Positions 44,189 through 55,214 of a stretch of DNA of 64,000 bases are shown here, one piece after another (the stretch's first letter is position 1; each line of letters opens with the position of its first letter). The notes under the pieces are model-generated. The model made no database searches and had not been told where the DNA came from. It saw nothing but the letters and a program-made list of their open reading frames with translations. The stretch lies in assembly GCF_012844225.1 (NCBI RefSeq), contig NZ_JABAGQ010000008.1, positions 1-64,000 on the forward strand, written 5' to 3'. Source of the stretch: Rhodococcus sp. 105337. Lineage in GTDB: Bacteria > Actinomycetota > Actinomycetes > Mycobacteriales > Mycobacteriaceae. Made by a program: the position numbers and the translations under genes.

Positions 44189-46780
44189 ATGACCGATTCC
44201 GCAGACGACACCGCGCAGTCCGCGATGCTCCCGACGCCCGCCGTGCGTCCCGGGGCGGTACCGCCGCCGGCGCCTTCCGCGATGCGTCGGGCGTTGCGCC
44301 GGGCGCGCGACGGCGTCACGCTCAACGTCGACGAATCCGCAGTTCTGTTGCAGGCACGCGGATCCGATCTCGAGGACCTGTGTGCCTCCGCGGCCCGGGT
44401 GCGTGATGCGGGTCTGCTCGCCGCCGGGCGGCCCGGCACCGTCACCTACTCCCGCAAGGTTTTCGTCCCGATCACCCGGCTCTGCCGGGATCGCTGCCAC
44501 TACTGCACATTCGTGACGGTGCCGGGAAAACTCCGCGCCGAAGGCCGCGGAATGTACCTCGAACCCGACGAGATCCTCGAGATCGCGCGCCAGGGCGCCG
44601 AGTTGGGCTGTAAAGAAGCCTTGTTCACGCTCGGGGACCGGCCCGAGGAGCGCTGGCCCGAGGCTGCGCAGTGGCTCGAAGAGCGCGGCTACGACTCGAC
44701 GCTGGACTATGTGCGCGCAATGTCGATCCGGGTTCTCGAGGAGACCGGCCTGCTGCCGCATCTCAACCCCGGCGTCATGAGCTGGGCCGAGATGTCGAGG
44801 CTCAAGCCGGTCGCGCCGTCGATGGGCATGATGCTCGAAACCACCTCGGAGCGACTGTTCACCGACAAGGGACAGTGCCACTACGGCAGCCCCGACAAGG
44901 ATCCCGCGGTGCGCTTGCGCGTGCTCACCGACGCCGGGCGTCTGTCGGTGCCGTTCACCACGGGAATTCTCGTGGGTATCGGTGAGACCGTCGCCGAGCG
45001 TGCCGACTCGATCCACGCGATCCGGAAGACGCACAAAGCATTCGGCCATATCCAGGAAGTGATCGTCCAGAACTTCCGCGCCAAGGACGACACCGTGATG
45101 CGCGACGCGGACGACGCCGATCTCGGCGAGTTCCTCGCGGCGGTCGCGGTGTCGCGGCTGGTCCTCGGACCGGGCATGCGTATCCAGGCGCCGCCCAACC
45201 TCGTCTCGCTCGACGAGTGCCGCGCTCTTCTCGGCGCCGGCGTCGACGATTGGGGCGGAGTCTCGCCGCTGACCCCGGATCACGTCAATCCCGAACGGCC
45301 GTGGCCGAACCTCGACACGCTCGCCGCGGTGAGCGCCGACGCGGGTTACGTGCTCACCGAGCGGATCGCAGCCCAGCCGCAGTACGTCCTGGCGGGGCAG
45401 CCGTGGATCGATCCCCGGATCACCACGCACGTGCGCGCCCTCGCCGACCCGGAGACCGGACTGGCCCGCGACGTGCTGCCGACCGGCCTGCCGTGGCAGG
45501 AACCCGACATCGACTGGGAGTCGTCCGGCCGGGTGGACCTCAACTCCGAGATCGACGTGAGCGGACGCAACACCGAGTACCGCTCCGACCTGGGCAGTGC
45601 GTTCGGCGACTGGGAAACCGTGCGCGAACAGGTGCTCGCCCTCGGTGAGTCGGCTCCGGTCCGGCTCGACAGCGACGTGCTGGCCGCACTTCGCTCGGCC
45701 GAGCGGAATCCCGCGGGATGTTCGGACGACGAGTACGTCGCGCTCGCCAACGCGGACGGAGCCGGTCTCGAAGCACTGGTCGCGCTCGCCGACCAGTTGC
45801 GCCGCGACACCGTCGGCGACGACGTCACCTACGTGATCAACCGGAACATCAACTTCACCAACATCTGTTACACCGGTTGCCGCTTCTGCGCGTTCGCGCA
45901 GCGCAAGGGTGACGCGGACGCGTTCACGCTGTCGGCCCAGGAAGTCGCGGACCGCGCCTGGGAGGCGCATGTCGCCGGCGCCACCGAGGTCTGCATGCAG
46001 GGTGGTATCGACCCCGAGTTGCCGGTGACCGGGTACGCCGACCTGGTACGGGCGGTCAAAGCACGTGTTCCGTCCATGCACGTGCACGCGTTCTCGCCGA
46101 TGGAGATCGTCAACGGCGTGGCACGCAGCGGTACGTCGATCCGCGACTGGCTGATCGATCTGCGCGAGGCCGGACTCGACACCATTCCGGGAACAGCCGC
46201 CGAGATCCTCGACGACGAGGTCCGGTGGGTGCTGACGAAGGGCAAACTGCCGGCCGCCGAGTGGGTGGAAGTCGTCACGACCGCGCACGAAGTGGGTCTG
46301 CGTTCGAGTTCGACGATGATGTACGGGCACGTCGACCAGCCGCACCACTGGGTCGGGCATCTGAACGTGCTTCGCGGCATCCAGGACCGCACGGGCGGGT
46401 TCACCGAGTTCGTGTTGCTGCCCTTCGTCCATCAGTCGTCGCCGCTGTATCTGGCCGGTGCGTCGCGCCCTGGTCCGACGATGCGCGACAACCGGGCCGC
46501 GCATGCTCTGGCCCGCGTGATGCTGCACGGCCGGATCGACAACATCCAGACCAGCTGGGTCAAGCTCGGTGTCGCCGGAACGCGCGCGATGCTCGAAGGC
46601 GGCGCCAACGATTTGGGCGGCACGCTGATGGAAGAGACGATCTCCCGGATGGCGGGTTCACAGCACGGCTCGGAGAAGTCCGTCGAAGAACTCGTCGCGA
46701 TCGCCGAGGGCATCGGCCGTCCCGCGCGTCAGCGCACCACCGCGTACGCGCCCCGGGGGCTCGACGTCACAGTTCGGTAG
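44189..46780 (+). CDS. fbiC: 7,8-didemethyl-8-hydroxy-5-deazariboflavin (FO) synthase FbiC
   Basis: An 863-residue fusion of two radical-SAM enzymes, CofG-like then CofH-like, making the FO chromophore of coenzyme F420 from tyrosine and a flavin precursor. Cluster motifs are CRDRCHYC near residue 98 and CYTGCRFC near residue 560. Length matches FbiC of mycobacteria (Rv1173). I chose the ATG at 44189; a GTG at 44153 would add 12 residues. Presence implies F420-dependent enzymes in this organism. Confidence 0.95.
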   Translation: MTDSADDTAQSAMLPTPAVRPGAVPPPAPSAMRRALRRARDGVTLNVDESAVLLQARGSDLEDLCASAARVRDAGLLAAGRPGTVTYSRKVFVPITRLCRDRCHYCTFVTVPGKLRAEGRGMYLEPDEILEIARQGAELGCKEALFTLGDRPEERWPEAAQWLEERGYDSTLDYVRAMSIRVLEETGLLPHLNPGVMSWAEMSRLKPVAPSMGMMLETTSERLFTDKGQCHYGSPDKDPAVRLRVLTDAGRLSVPFTTGILVGIGETVAERADSIHAIRKTHKAFGHIQEVIVQNFRAKDDTVMRDADDADLGEFLAAVAVSRLVLGPGMRIQAPPNLVSLDECRALLGAGVDDWGGVSPLTPDHVNPERPWPNLDTLAAVSADAGYVLTERIAAQPQYVLAGQPWIDPRITTHVRALADPETGLARDVLPTGLPWQEPDIDWESSGRVDLNSEIDVSGRNTEYRSDLGSAFGDWETVREQVLALGESAPVRLDSDVLAALRSAERNPAGCSDDEYVALANADGAGLEALVALADQLRRDTVGDDVTYVINRNINFTNICYTGCRFCAFAQRKGDADAFTLSAQEVADRAWEAHVAGATEVCMQGGIDPELPVTGYADLVRAVKARVPSMHVHAFSPMEIVNGVARSGTSIRDWLIDLREAGLDTIPGTAAEILDDEVRWVLTKGKLPAAEWVEVVTTAHEVGLRSSSTMMYGHVDQPHHWVGHLNVLRGIQDRTGGFTEFVLLPFVHQSSPLYLAGASRPGPTMRDNRAAHALARVMLHGRIDNIQTSWVKLGVAGTRAMLEGGANDLGGTLMEETISRMAGSQHGSEKSVEELVAIAEGIGRPARQRTTAYAPRGLDVTVR

Positions 46781-46966
46781 CCTTTCGGAGTCCGGGTACT
46801 CGCGGGTACACGTTGCCGGGTCAGGGCACCCTAATGCACAGGCGTGCCCGAACAACGGGGGATACTGGACGAGTGGTGAGTGCGCCACGAACGATGGACC
46901 GCGCACGGCCGGCGGATCGCCGGTGCGGCCGGGTCGGCGGGCCGACAGAGAGGCAGGGAGACAGCA

Positions 46967-47290
46967 GTGACGTACACGATTGCGGAACCGTGTGTGGATG
47001 TGTTGGACAAGGCATGTATCGAGGAGTGCCCCGTCGACTGCATCTACGAGGGTGGACGCATGCTGTACATCCATCCCGACGAGTGTGTGGACTGTGGAGC
47101 CTGCGAACCGGTGTGCCCGGTCGAGGCGATCTTCTACGAGGACGACGTGCCCGACGAGTGGTCCGATTACGTCAAGGCCAACGTCGACTTCTTCGACGAC
47201 CTGGGTTCGCCCGGCGGAGCGGCGAAGCTCGGCAAGGTCGCCTACGACCCGCCGTTCATCAAGAACCTCCCTCCCATGGGCGAGGAGTAG
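46967..47290 (+). CDS. fdxC: 7Fe ferredoxin FdxC
   Basis: A 107-residue ferredoxin. C9, C17 and C50 should hold a [3Fe-4S] cluster and C21, C40, C43 and C46 a [4Fe-4S] cluster; C25 is spare. The pattern and C-terminal tail match actinobacterial FdxC/FdxA (Rv1177). GTG at 46967 has AGGGAG eight bases upstream. It could carry electrons to many oxidoreductases, possibly including the Rieske system far upstream, but nothing in sequence shows that. Confidence 0.93.
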   Translation: MTYTIAEPCVDVLDKACIEECPVDCIYEGGRMLYIHPDECVDCGACEPVCPVEAIFYEDDVPDEWSDYVKANVDFFDDLGSPGGAAKLGKVAYDPPFIKNLPPMGEE

Positions 47291-48433
47291 GTGTCGCTCG
47301 ATGAACGAACGGGCGGTGCTGCGGTGAAGGCACGCGTACGCCGGTCGGTGGCCGGGAATCTCCCGGACTTCCCGTGGGACTCGCTGTCCGAGGCGAAGGC
47401 CAAGGCCGCCGCGCACCCCGACGGGATCGTGAACCTGTCGGTGGGCACCCCGGTGGATCCGGTCGCTCCGGTCATCCGCGATGCACTGACATCGGTCGCC
47501 GCGGAACCGGGGTACCCCACCAACCACGGAACCGAGGAACTGCGGGAGGCGGCCGTGGCCGCGCTCGCGCGCCGTTACGGCATCACCGGCCTCGATCCCG
47601 CAGCGGTGCTCCCCGCGATCGGGACCAAGGAAATGATCGCGTGGCTGCCCACGCTGCTCGGCCTCGGCGCCGACGACCTCGTGGTCATCCCCGAATTGGC
47701 GTACCCGACGTACGAGGTGGGCGGATTGCTCGCCGGGGTGCGCCTGATCCGCGCCGACGGACTCAACCGGCTCGGCCCCGAAGGCGCGGCGCTGGTCTTC
47801 GTCAACTCGCCGTCGAACCCCACCGGCAAGGTGCTCGGGCTGGACCACCTGCGCAAGGTCGTCGACTGGGCGCGAAGCCGCGACGCGATCGTCGTATCCG
47901 ACGAGTGCTACCTCGGGCTGACCTGGGAGGGCGAAGCCCTCTCGATCCTGCACCCGAGCGTGTGCGACGGAGACCATACGAACCTGCTCGCGGTGCATTC
48001 GCTGTCGAAGACGTCGAACCTGGCGAGCTATCGCGCCGGGTTCGTCACCGGCGATGCCGAACTCGTCGCCGACCTGCTCGAGGTGCGCAAACACTCGGGC
48101 ATGATGTTGCCGCTGCCGATCCAGGCGGCGATGACCGCCGCGCTGAACGACGACGAGCACGAGAACATCCAGCGGGAGAAGTACCGGGCACGCCGCGACG
48201 TCCTGCTCGCTGCCGTCCGCGGCGCGGGCTTCACTGTGGATCACTCGGAGGCGGGCCTGTACCTCTGGGCGACCCGCGGCGAAGAGTGCCGGGCGACGGT
48301 CGACTGGTTCGCCGAGCGGGGCATCCTCGTGGCGCCCGGAGAGTTCTACGGTCCCGGCGGCGTGCTGCACGTGCGGATCGCGCTCACCGCCACCGACGAT
48401 GCGATCGACGCTGCCGCCCGGCGACTGCGCTGA
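47291..48433 (+). CDS. dapC: N-succinyldiaminopimelate aminotransferase
   Basis: A 380-residue PLP enzyme of fold type I in lysine/mDAP synthesis. The PLP lysine is in SLSKTSNLASYRAGF near residue 239 and the NSPSNPTG motif lies near residue 177. It starts at a GTG directly after the fdxC stop; GTG at 47324 is an alternative. The order fdxC-dapC equals Rv1177-Rv1178, and dapD and dapE are 7 kb away in this window, which supports the dapC role over a generic aminotransferase. Confidence 0.88.
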   Translation: MSLDERTGGAAVKARVRRSVAGNLPDFPWDSLSEAKAKAAAHPDGIVNLSVGTPVDPVAPVIRDALTSVAAEPGYPTNHGTEELREAAVAALARRYGITGLDPAAVLPAIGTKEMIAWLPTLLGLGADDLVVIPELAYPTYEVGGLLAGVRLIRADGLNRLGPEGAALVFVNSPSNPTGKVLGLDHLRKVVDWARSRDAIVVSDECYLGLTWEGEALSILHPSVCDGDHTNLLAVHSLSKTSNLASYRAGFVTGDAELVADLLEVRKHSGMMLPLPIQAAMTAALNDDEHENIQREKYRARRDVLLAAVRGAGFTVDHSEAGLYLWATRGEECRATVDWFAERGILVAPGEFYGPGGVLHVRIALTATDDAIDAAARRLR

Positions 48434-48517
48434 CGCTCCGTCCGGTCCCCGGCGCCTACGCTCCGACGCGGCGGCGTTGCCGTGTGCCCGTACCCGGATC
48501 GCCGGTAGATTGAGCGC

Positions 48518-49213
48518 GTGAGTGCATCCGGCGACGACCCATTGCTGTGGGCGTTCTACGCTGCCGTCGTAGCGCTCACCGCCCTGGCCGCGATGCCCGA
48601 TCCTCGCTCGTCCCGCGCGGCGGCGCGCGCGTGGTGGTGGCCCCCGCCGATGGCCGCCGTCGTGCTGTGGGGCGTGGTTGCGGTGGCGTCGGTGACGAGG
48701 CTGATCGTGCCGTCCCTGGTCGAGTTGTTCCGGCGTGAACCGGTCCGCACGCGCGACGGGGGACAGTGGTGGCGCGTGCTGACCGCGGGGCTCGTCGAGG
48801 ACGGCGGTGTCGTCGTGACCGCCGCGAACCTTGTCCTGCTCGCGGTGGTCGCCATCGCAGCAGTGCGGATATGGGGCTGGTACCGCGCGGCCGCGCTCTT
48901 CGTCGTCGGACAGATCCTGTGGGGACTGTTCACGACCTTCGTTTCTCCGTCGGTGGGTGCCGGCACCTCCGGCGCCACACTGGCCCTCGCCGCGTCGATC
49001 GCGGGGCTCTGGCCGGTGGTCGGGGCGCGGCGGCGATTGCTGCTGGCCTCCTCGGCCACATTTCTTCTCGGGGTGGTGCTCGTGGCGTTCGACGATGCCC
49101 ACGGTGTCGCCGTGCTGATCGGGATGCTGCTCGGCGCCGTGCTCGGAACCGTGCTGCCGCCCCGGCGTCCGGCGGTGCTCAACTCGGGGTCGCTCGGCGG
49201 CGTCGCGTCGTGA
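48518..49213 (+). CDS. rhomboid-like membrane protein
   Basis: A 231-residue protein with about six membrane helices. Features recalling rhomboid proteases are QWWRVLTAG near residue 85, GTSG near residue 150 (in place of GASG, with the presumed catalytic Ser) and DAHGVAVLIGMLLG near residue 195 with a candidate His. GTG start. If active it would cut membrane proteins; the weak match leaves a non-catalytic relative possible. It precedes fadD36 on the same strand by 43 bases. Confidence 0.6.
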   Translation: MSASGDDPLLWAFYAAVVALTALAAMPDPRSSRAAARAWWWPPPMAAVVLWGVVAVASVTRLIVPSLVELFRREPVRTRDGGQWWRVLTAGLVEDGGVVVTAANLVLLAVVAIAAVRIWGWYRAAALFVVGQILWGLFTTFVSPSVGAGTSGATLALAASIAGLWPVVGARRRLLLASSATFLLGVVLVAFDDAHGVAVLIGMLLGAVLGTVLPPRRPAVLNSGSLGGVAS

Positions 49214-49256
49214 CGAGAGTGCCGGTGCCGCCGGGAGGTATGGAATCCTGTCGCGT

Positions 49257-50699
49257 GTGTCTGCACTCCTCCGTTCGCTGAATCCACTGGCCGTCGCTCG
49301 CGGCGACGACATTCCCGACGCCGTCCGCATCGACGGCCACACCCTCTCCCGGAGCGACGTCCTCGGTGCCGGAACCGCGCTCGCGGCGAGGGTCGCGCGG
49401 GCCGAGCGGGTCGCGGTGCTCGCGCACCCCACCGCGACGACCGTGGTCGCGATCGTCGGCTGCCTTCTCGCGGGGGTGACGGTCGTGCCGGTTCCGCCGG
49501 ACTCGGGACCGGCGGAACTGTCGCACATTCTGAAGGATTCCGGCGCTCAGGCGTGGGTCGGCGCCGCTCCGGACACCCAGCACCCCGAGGTGCCGCAACT
49601 CCCGGTGCTCCCCGTGCGACTCCACGCCCGCGACTGGCACCACGTGCCCGAACCGTCGCCGCGTCGCACCGCGTTCGTGCTCTACACCTCGGGTACCACG
49701 GGTGCGCCGAAGGGCGTCCTGCTCAGCCGCGGCGCGATCGCCGCCGGAATCGATGCGCTCGCCGAGGCATGGGACTGGACGGACCGCGACACACTGGTGC
49801 ACGGCCTGCCGTTGTTTCACGTCCACGGTCTCGTGCTCGGGTTGCTCGGCCCGCTGCGGATCGGTAGCCGCCTGATCCACACGGGTACTCCCACCCCGGA
49901 GGCGTACGCACGCGCACGCGGCACCCTGTACTTCGGTGTTCCGACGGTGTGGTCGCGCATCGTGCAGGACGAGGAGTCGGCCCGCGCGCTGAGCGGTGCC
50001 CGCCTGCTCGTCTCCGGAAGTGCCCCGTTGCCGGTTCCGGTGTTCGAGAAACTTCGGGAGCTGACGGGCCTGACGCCCATCGAGCGGTACGGCATGAGCG
50101 AGACGATGCTCACCCTGAGTACCCGGGTGGACGGTGAGCGCCGTCCCGGCTGGGTCGGGACGCCGGTCGCGGGCGTGCAGACGCGACTGCGGGACGAGCA
50201 CGGTGCCGACGTGCCGCACGACGGCGAGAGCATCGGCGTCCTGCAGGTGCGTGGGCCGATGCTGTTCGACGGCTACCTGAACCGGCCCGACGCGACGGCC
50301 GCCTCCTGGACCCAGGACGGGTGGTTCGTCACAGGCGACGTGGCGGTCGTCGACGGCGCCGGTTTCCACCGGATCGTGGGCCGCGAGTCGACGGATCTGA
50401 TCAAATCCGGCGGTTTCCGGGTGGGCGCCGGAGAAATCGAGACGGTGCTTCTCGGCCATCCGTCGGTGGGGGAGGTGGCCGTGGTGGGCCTGCCCGACGC
50501 CGACCTGGGGCAGCGCATCGTGGCGTTCGTCGTCCCCGCGCCCTCGGGCCCGGAGGTGGACGAAGACACATTGATAAGCTATGTTGCAGAACAACTTTCG
50601 GTTCACAAGCGCCCGCGCGAGGTGCGTGTCGTGGACGCGCTGCCCCGTAACGCGATGGGAAAGGTGCAGAAGAAGCAACTGGCGTCCGACGCCCCGTGA
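49257..50699 (+). CDS. fadD36: acyl-CoA synthetase (FadD36-like)
   Basis: A 480-residue ANL-superfamily enzyme activating an acid with ATP and CoA. The P-loop YTSGTTGAPKG lies near residue 143, motif A5 YGMSETM near residue 280, DGWFVTGD near residue 355 and the catalytic Lys in NAMGKVQKK at the end. It is short for a FadD, like malonyl- or methylmalonyl-CoA synthetases, and matches Rv1193 (FadD36) in length and place next to a PucR regulator gene. GTG at 49257. Confidence 0.85.
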   Translation: MSALLRSLNPLAVARGDDIPDAVRIDGHTLSRSDVLGAGTALAARVARAERVAVLAHPTATTVVAIVGCLLAGVTVVPVPPDSGPAELSHILKDSGAQAWVGAAPDTQHPEVPQLPVLPVRLHARDWHHVPEPSPRRTAFVLYTSGTTGAPKGVLLSRGAIAAGIDALAEAWDWTDRDTLVHGLPLFHVHGLVLGLLGPLRIGSRLIHTGTPTPEAYARARGTLYFGVPTVWSRIVQDEESARALSGARLLVSGSAPLPVPVFEKLRELTGLTPIERYGMSETMLTLSTRVDGERRPGWVGTPVAGVQTRLRDEHGADVPHDGESIGVLQVRGPMLFDGYLNRPDATAASWTQDGWFVTGDVAVVDGAGFHRIVGRESTDLIKSGGFRVGAGEIETVLLGHPSVGEVAVVGLPDADLGQRIVAFVVPAPSGPEVDEDTLISYVAEQLSVHKRPREVRVVDALPRNAMGKVQKKQLASDAP

Positions 50700-50832
50700 C
50701 CGCCGGTCGTACAGCGTTTCGTGCGACTCCGGATCATAGAAAAGACGCCCCAGGGGTTGCGCATGCCGCGGTACGAGGCGGATTCTCTACTGCACGGTAT
50801 ATAGGTTTGTTACTTCGATGGGGGTTCGAGGG

Positions 50833-52113
50833 ATGTCTGTAACGGATCAGATCCGTATAGCGGAGCACGGCCGGGGTGGCGGTCGTCAAAGCGAGGTTCC
50901 CAGATTCGTGGTCGACGGGAAGCCTGCGTCGGTACCGCTGCGAGATCTGCCCGCCGTCGCGCGCAAGCTCGTGGCGCACTTCGCGGACAATGTCGCGCCG
51001 TGTTCGCTGCGCCCTGGCGAGTCGCTGCGAGGCGACGTCACCGAGGTCACCGTCCGCTGTCTTCGTATCGCGATCCATCTGCTCGACGCCGGAGAGTTGC
51101 CGTCGGACTCGGATCTTGCCGACCTGCGCAGCAGCGCCGCGCAATGGGCACGCGCCGGGTTCCGTCTCGAATACATGCTGCGCATCTACCACGAGGGCAT
51201 CCGCCTGGGCTGGGAACTCGTCACCGAGAAGGCACGCGAGGGTGACGTCGCCGCGGTCGCCGACGCGTCACGGTTGTGGATGGCGCTCCTCGAAAAGGTC
51301 ACGGTAGCCGCGACCACCGGGTTCGTCGCGGAACTCGACGCCATTCGGCGTGAACGCGATGTCGCGGCCCAGGAATTGGTGACCGCGCTGCTCAGCGGAC
51401 AGGACGCGGCATCGGTCGCGCAACGCTCGGGTCTCCAGCTTGCCGACGGCTACACGGTTCTTGCAGTCTCGCTTGCGCGGCACCCCGACGAACGCAATCC
51501 CCACGTCCGGCCGGAGGTGGTGGCGCGCCGCACCCTGCGCCGCGTCGAGATCGAACTCGAAACGCTGTGCGAAGGCAAGCATCTGGCGTTGCTCGGCCCG
51601 GAGGGCGGCACCGTCCTGCTGCCCGGTTCGTCGGCTACCGCACTCATCGACGAGTTCCGGGAGCGGATCGGCACCGTCGCGGGGGTGGAGGTGACCGTCG
51701 CGCTCGTCCACGCGGAGGTTCCGGAGATCCCGTCGGCCGCGAAACAGTCGCACGAACTCCTCGATCTGGTGCGCCGCCTGGGCCGGCCGGCGGGGGCCTA
51801 CAGCATCGCGGACCTCGCCCTCGAGTATCAGCTCACCCGGCCCGGCCCGGCGCGTAAGCATCTCGCCCGCGTGCTCGAACCGCTCGACGACGCCGCAGAA
51901 CTCGTCGAGACCCTCGAGACGCACATCGCGCACGATCTCAGCCGGCAGCTCACGGCGCGCACGCTGCACGTGCACGCCAACACCGTCGACTATCGCCTCA
52001 AGCGGGTCGCGCAGCTCACCGGCTTCGATCCCACCCGCCCGTCGGGCCTGCGGCAGTTGCAGGCCGCTCTGATCGCCCGCAGGCTCGAAGGGCTGTATCC
52101 CGAAGCGAGCTGA
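50833..52113 (+). CDS. PucR-family transcriptional regulator
   Basis: A 426-residue regulator with an N-terminal RsbRD/GGDEF-like helical domain (about 40-170), a middle domain, and the C-terminal PucR helix-turn-helix (RTLHVHANTVDYRLKRVAQLTG near residue 395). I chose the ATG at 50833; an in-frame ATG at 50818 lacks a ribosome site. PucR proteins often control purine or other catabolic genes; the nearest candidate target here is fadD36, as with Rv1194c next to Rv1193. Confidence 0.85.
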   Translation: MSVTDQIRIAEHGRGGGRQSEVPRFVVDGKPASVPLRDLPAVARKLVAHFADNVAPCSLRPGESLRGDVTEVTVRCLRIAIHLLDAGELPSDSDLADLRSSAAQWARAGFRLEYMLRIYHEGIRLGWELVTEKAREGDVAAVADASRLWMALLEKVTVAATTGFVAELDAIRRERDVAAQELVTALLSGQDAASVAQRSGLQLADGYTVLAVSLARHPDERNPHVRPEVVARRTLRRVEIELETLCEGKHLALLGPEGGTVLLPGSSATALIDEFRERIGTVAGVEVTVALVHAEVPEIPSAAKQSHELLDLVRRLGRPAGAYSIADLALEYQLTRPGPARKHLARVLEPLDDAAELVETLETHIAHDLSRQLTARTLHVHANTVDYRLKRVAQLTGFDPTRPSGLRQLQAALIARRLEGLYPEAS

Positions 52114-52211
52114 CCTCACCGTCTCGTCACGCATCGGAAGTTCACCCGATACCATGTGGCCTAGTTCACACGGGTCGGGGTGGACGGCCGATCGTGGCGG
52201 GAGGGGAACAC

Positions 52212-53834
52212 GTGACGGACGAACCCGGCGCGACGTCGCGGCGTCGGAGAAATTCCGATCGTGCGCGAATGGTTCTGGTGGGGATCGTGGTGGCGGCACT
52301 GGCCGTCGCGGCGCTGTCGTTCGTGTCGGGGCAATGGGGGATCGGATGCTCCACGACGGACGAGTACGCGCTTGCGGTGGCGCCTGCGCTGGCTCCCGCG
52401 GTCGGTGAGGCGCTCGCTCGTGCCGACACCGGATGCGCGGCCTTCGAGATCACCGCGGAGGAACCCGGCGACGTCGCGAGCAGGCTGGGAACCGGGGCCG
52501 GCGCGCCCGACCTGTGGATCCCCGAAGGGGGATGGTGGGCGCGACGGGCCCAGGACAACGCTGCCGGTTCGGTGCGAACGATCTCGTTTCCGCTCGCGAC
52601 GTCGCCGCTGGTTCTCGCGGGTGCCCCGGACGCCGTGCCGGTAGCCCCCAACTGGCGGTCGGCACTCGGTCTCGCCGGCCTCGACCTCGGCAACCCCCTG
52701 CGCACGGGTACGGCAGCAGGCGTGATCCGGGCTGCCCTCGCCGAAACCGCCGACAACCCGGTCGCCGTGGGGACCGTGCGCTCGGCGCTCGCCGTGCACG
52801 CTCAGCGTGAGGGTGCACGCCGAGAGGAACCGCCGACCGGTCAGGCGGCACTCGAGCGCATCGAGGGCGACGACGTCATCGTGACCACCGAGCAGCAGGT
52901 GCAGGTGCACCGCCGGACCCGTGAGCGGGACCTCGACGTGTGGATACCGGAGAACGGCACCGTGATGGTCGACTATCCGATCGTGGTGACCGCACCCGAC
53001 CCGGACCGCAACGCACGTGCGGCGCGCACCGGCGCGGCGCTCGCCGACGCGCTGCACGCGGCGGATGCGCGCGCGATCCTGTCGCGCGAAGGCTTCCGTG
53101 ACGGAGTAGGACACGCACTGCCCGATATCCGCGGACTGGGAACCGTCCCGGTGCTCGAGCTTCAGGACGACGCGATCATGAGCGAGGCGATGCGAACCTG
53201 GACTCTGCTCGCGCTGCCGGTGCGCACCCTGATCGTGGTGGACGTCTCGGAGTCGATGCGGCGGCCGGTGGACGGCACCACCCCGCTCGAACTCGTGGCG
53301 CAGGCCGCGCAGGCCGCCGACGACGTGTTCCCTGACAGCGTGTCTGCCGGACTGTGGATGTTCGCCAGCGACATCGGCGTCCCGGGACGCGACTACGTGG
53401 AGATCGCGCCCGTTCGCCGCTTCGACACGATGATCGGAAGCGAGACCCAGCGCGAGATCGTGACCTCGCTCGACAAGTGGGTTCCCGACTCCACCGGCAC
53501 CGGTACGGCGCTCTACGACACCGTGCTCGAGGCCTTCCGTACGGCTCAGGCCGGATACGACCCGAGAGCCGTCAACAGCGTGATCGTGGTGACGGACGGA
53601 GGGAACGATGATCCGGGCGGGATCGGGAAGGACGAACTTCTCGCCGCTCTGGGCCGACTCCGCGACCCCGCCCGGCCCGTACCGGTGCTGACCGTCGGAG
53701 TGACCGACACCGCCGACGGAGACGTTCTCGCCGAGATCGCGACGGCAACCGGGGGCTCGAGCTACCTGGCGGGCGACCCCAGCGAACTGGCCCAGATCCT
53801 CGTCAGTGCCTTGGCAGACCGAAGTCGTCGCTGA
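52212..53834 (+). CDS. membrane-anchored protein with solute-binding and VWA domains
   Basis: A 540-residue protein: a basic N-terminus, one membrane helix (about residues 24-42), a periplasmic-binding-like part (SBP_bac_11 type, about 50-320) and a C-terminal von Willebrand A domain whose MIDAS starts VDVSESM near residue 343. Both domains should lie outside the membrane. The combination occurs in actinobacteria, but no ligand is known. GTG at 52212 has AGGGG upstream. Its last 32 bases overlap the convergent permease gene. Confidence 0.8.
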   Translation: MTDEPGATSRRRRNSDRARMVLVGIVVAALAVAALSFVSGQWGIGCSTTDEYALAVAPALAPAVGEALARADTGCAAFEITAEEPGDVASRLGTGAGAPDLWIPEGGWWARRAQDNAAGSVRTISFPLATSPLVLAGAPDAVPVAPNWRSALGLAGLDLGNPLRTGTAAGVIRAALAETADNPVAVGTVRSALAVHAQREGARREEPPTGQAALERIEGDDVIVTTEQQVQVHRRTRERDLDVWIPENGTVMVDYPIVVTAPDPDRNARAARTGAALADALHAADARAILSREGFRDGVGHALPDIRGLGTVPVLELQDDAIMSEAMRTWTLLALPVRTLIVVDVSESMRRPVDGTTPLELVAQAAQAADDVFPDSVSAGLWMFASDIGVPGRDYVEIAPVRRFDTMIGSETQREIVTSLDKWVPDSTGTGTALYDTVLEAFRTAQAGYDPRAVNSVIVVTDGGNDDPGGIGKDELLAALGRLRDPARPVPVLTVGVTDTADGDVLAEIATATGGSSYLAGDPSELAQILVSALADRSRR

Positions 53835-55206
53835 CCCGTGCGTCCTGCCTGCGATGCCACAGGAAACCGAGTGCGGTGATGAACAGGAACAGGACGAACG
53901 TCGACGCGAGCTGAACGCGAGCGTTGCTGTCGGACAGCATCAGGGCGATGAAGCCGATCAGCATCGCCAGGGTGAACCAGCTCAGGTAGGGGAAGGCCCA
54001 CATGCGCAGCCGCAGCGTTCCCTCTTCCTCGAACCGTCGCCGCAAACGCAGGTGCGCGACCACGATGAAGATCCAGATGGCCAGCAGCGCCGACCCGACA
54101 GCATTGAGCAGGATCTCCAGCAGGGTGTCGGGCAGCAACCAGTTGAGCAGCACGCTCACGAAGCCGAAGAACACCGAGAGCAGAACAGCGTTGCGCGGAA
54201 CACCACGGTGGGTGAGCTTGCCGAGGAATGCCGGTCCGTCGCCGCCACGGGCCAGCGAGTACGCCATCCGCGAGGTGCCGTACACGTTGGCGTTGAACGC
54301 CGAGAGCAGTGCGACCACCACGACGAGTTCCATGAGCCCGGATGCGTAGGGCAGGCCCGCGACGTCCAGCACCGCGATGAACGGAGACGTTTCGCCGCTC
54401 GCCGTGGTCCAGGGCAGGACCAGCACCATGATGGAGATCGCGCCGAGGTAGAACAGCGTGATCCGCCAGACCACCGTGCGCACGGCCACCGCGATGGACC
54501 GCTCGGGATCCTTGGACTCGGCCGCGGCGATGGTCACGATCTCGATGCCACCGAACGCGAAGGCGACCGCGAGCAGGCCGGCCGCGATTCCCGCCATGCC
54601 GTTGGGTGCGAATCCGTCGCCGTCGCCCAGCAGATGCTCGGTCCCCACCGGTTCGGTCCCCGGGAGCAGCCCGAACACCAGCAGGACGCCGATGATCAGG
54701 AAGCCGATGATGACAGCGACCTTGAGCGCGGCGAACCAGAATTCGAATTCACCGAAATTCGCGACCTGGGCGAGGTTGATGACCGCGAAGAAGCTCACGA
54801 ACACCAGCGCGACCGTCCATTGCGGCACCCCCGGCAACCAGGACTGCACGATCGCCGACGCACCGGTGATCTCCACGCCGAGCACCATGATCAGCATGAA
54901 CCAGTAGAGCCAGCCCATCGAGAAGCCGGCCCAGCGGCCGATACCGATGCGGGCGTAGTGGGAGAACGATCCGCTGACGGGCAGAGCAGCGCCCATCTCG
55001 CCGAGCATCCGCATCACGAAGATGACCATGATGCCGGCGAGAATGTAGGAGACGAGCACGGCCGGGCCGGCCGCCTGGATACCGACGCCGGACCCGAGGA
55101 ACAGTCCGGCACCGATCGCTGAGCCGAGTCCCATCATCGTCAGATGCCGGACTTTCAGTCCGCTCCCGAGGTCCTCGGGATCGTCCGTTTGTGGAACTTG
55201 GCTCAC
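53803..55206 (-). CDS. amino acid permease (APC superfamily)
   Basis: A 467-residue transporter with 12 predicted membrane helices. The first helix carries [13 protein letters not shown] near residue 27, the substrate-binding motif of GABA/aromatic/proline-type permeases. It probably imports an amino acid with protons. GTG at 55206 has GAGGAAGA seven bases upstream; upstream reading into dapD antisense is not coding. It follows dapD on the same strand by eight bases, so the two may be co-transcribed. Confidence 0.88.
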   Translation of the reverse strand: MSQVPQTDDPEDLGSGLKVRHLTMMGLGSAIGAGLFLGSGVGIQAAGPAVLVSYILAGIMVIFVMRMLGEMGAALPVSGSFSHYARIGIGRWAGFSMGWLYWFMLIMVLGVEITGASAIVQSWLPGVPQWTVALVFVSFFAVINLAQVANFGEFEFWFAALKVAVIIGFLIIGVLLVFGLLPGTEPVGTEHLLGDGDGFAPNGMAGIAAGLLAVAFAFGGIEIVTIAAAESKDPERSIAVAVRTVVWRITLFYLGAISIMVLVLPWTTASGETSPFIAVLDVAGLPYASGLMELVVVVALLSAFNANVYGTSRMAYSLARGGDGPAFLGKLTHRGVPRNAVLLSVFFGFVSVLLNWLLPDTLLEILLNAVGSALLAIWIFIVVAHLRLRRRFEEEGTLRLRMWAFPYLSWFTLAMLIGFIALMLSDSNARVQLASTFVLFLFITALGFLWHRRQDARVSDDFGLPRH

Positions 55207-55214
55207 TATCTTCC

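Noticed and set aside
44129-49528. Very long minus-strand open frames opposite fbiC, dapC and neighbours
   Set aside because: Shadow frames caused by GC-rich third positions; the plus-strand genes have clear family motifs and starts.
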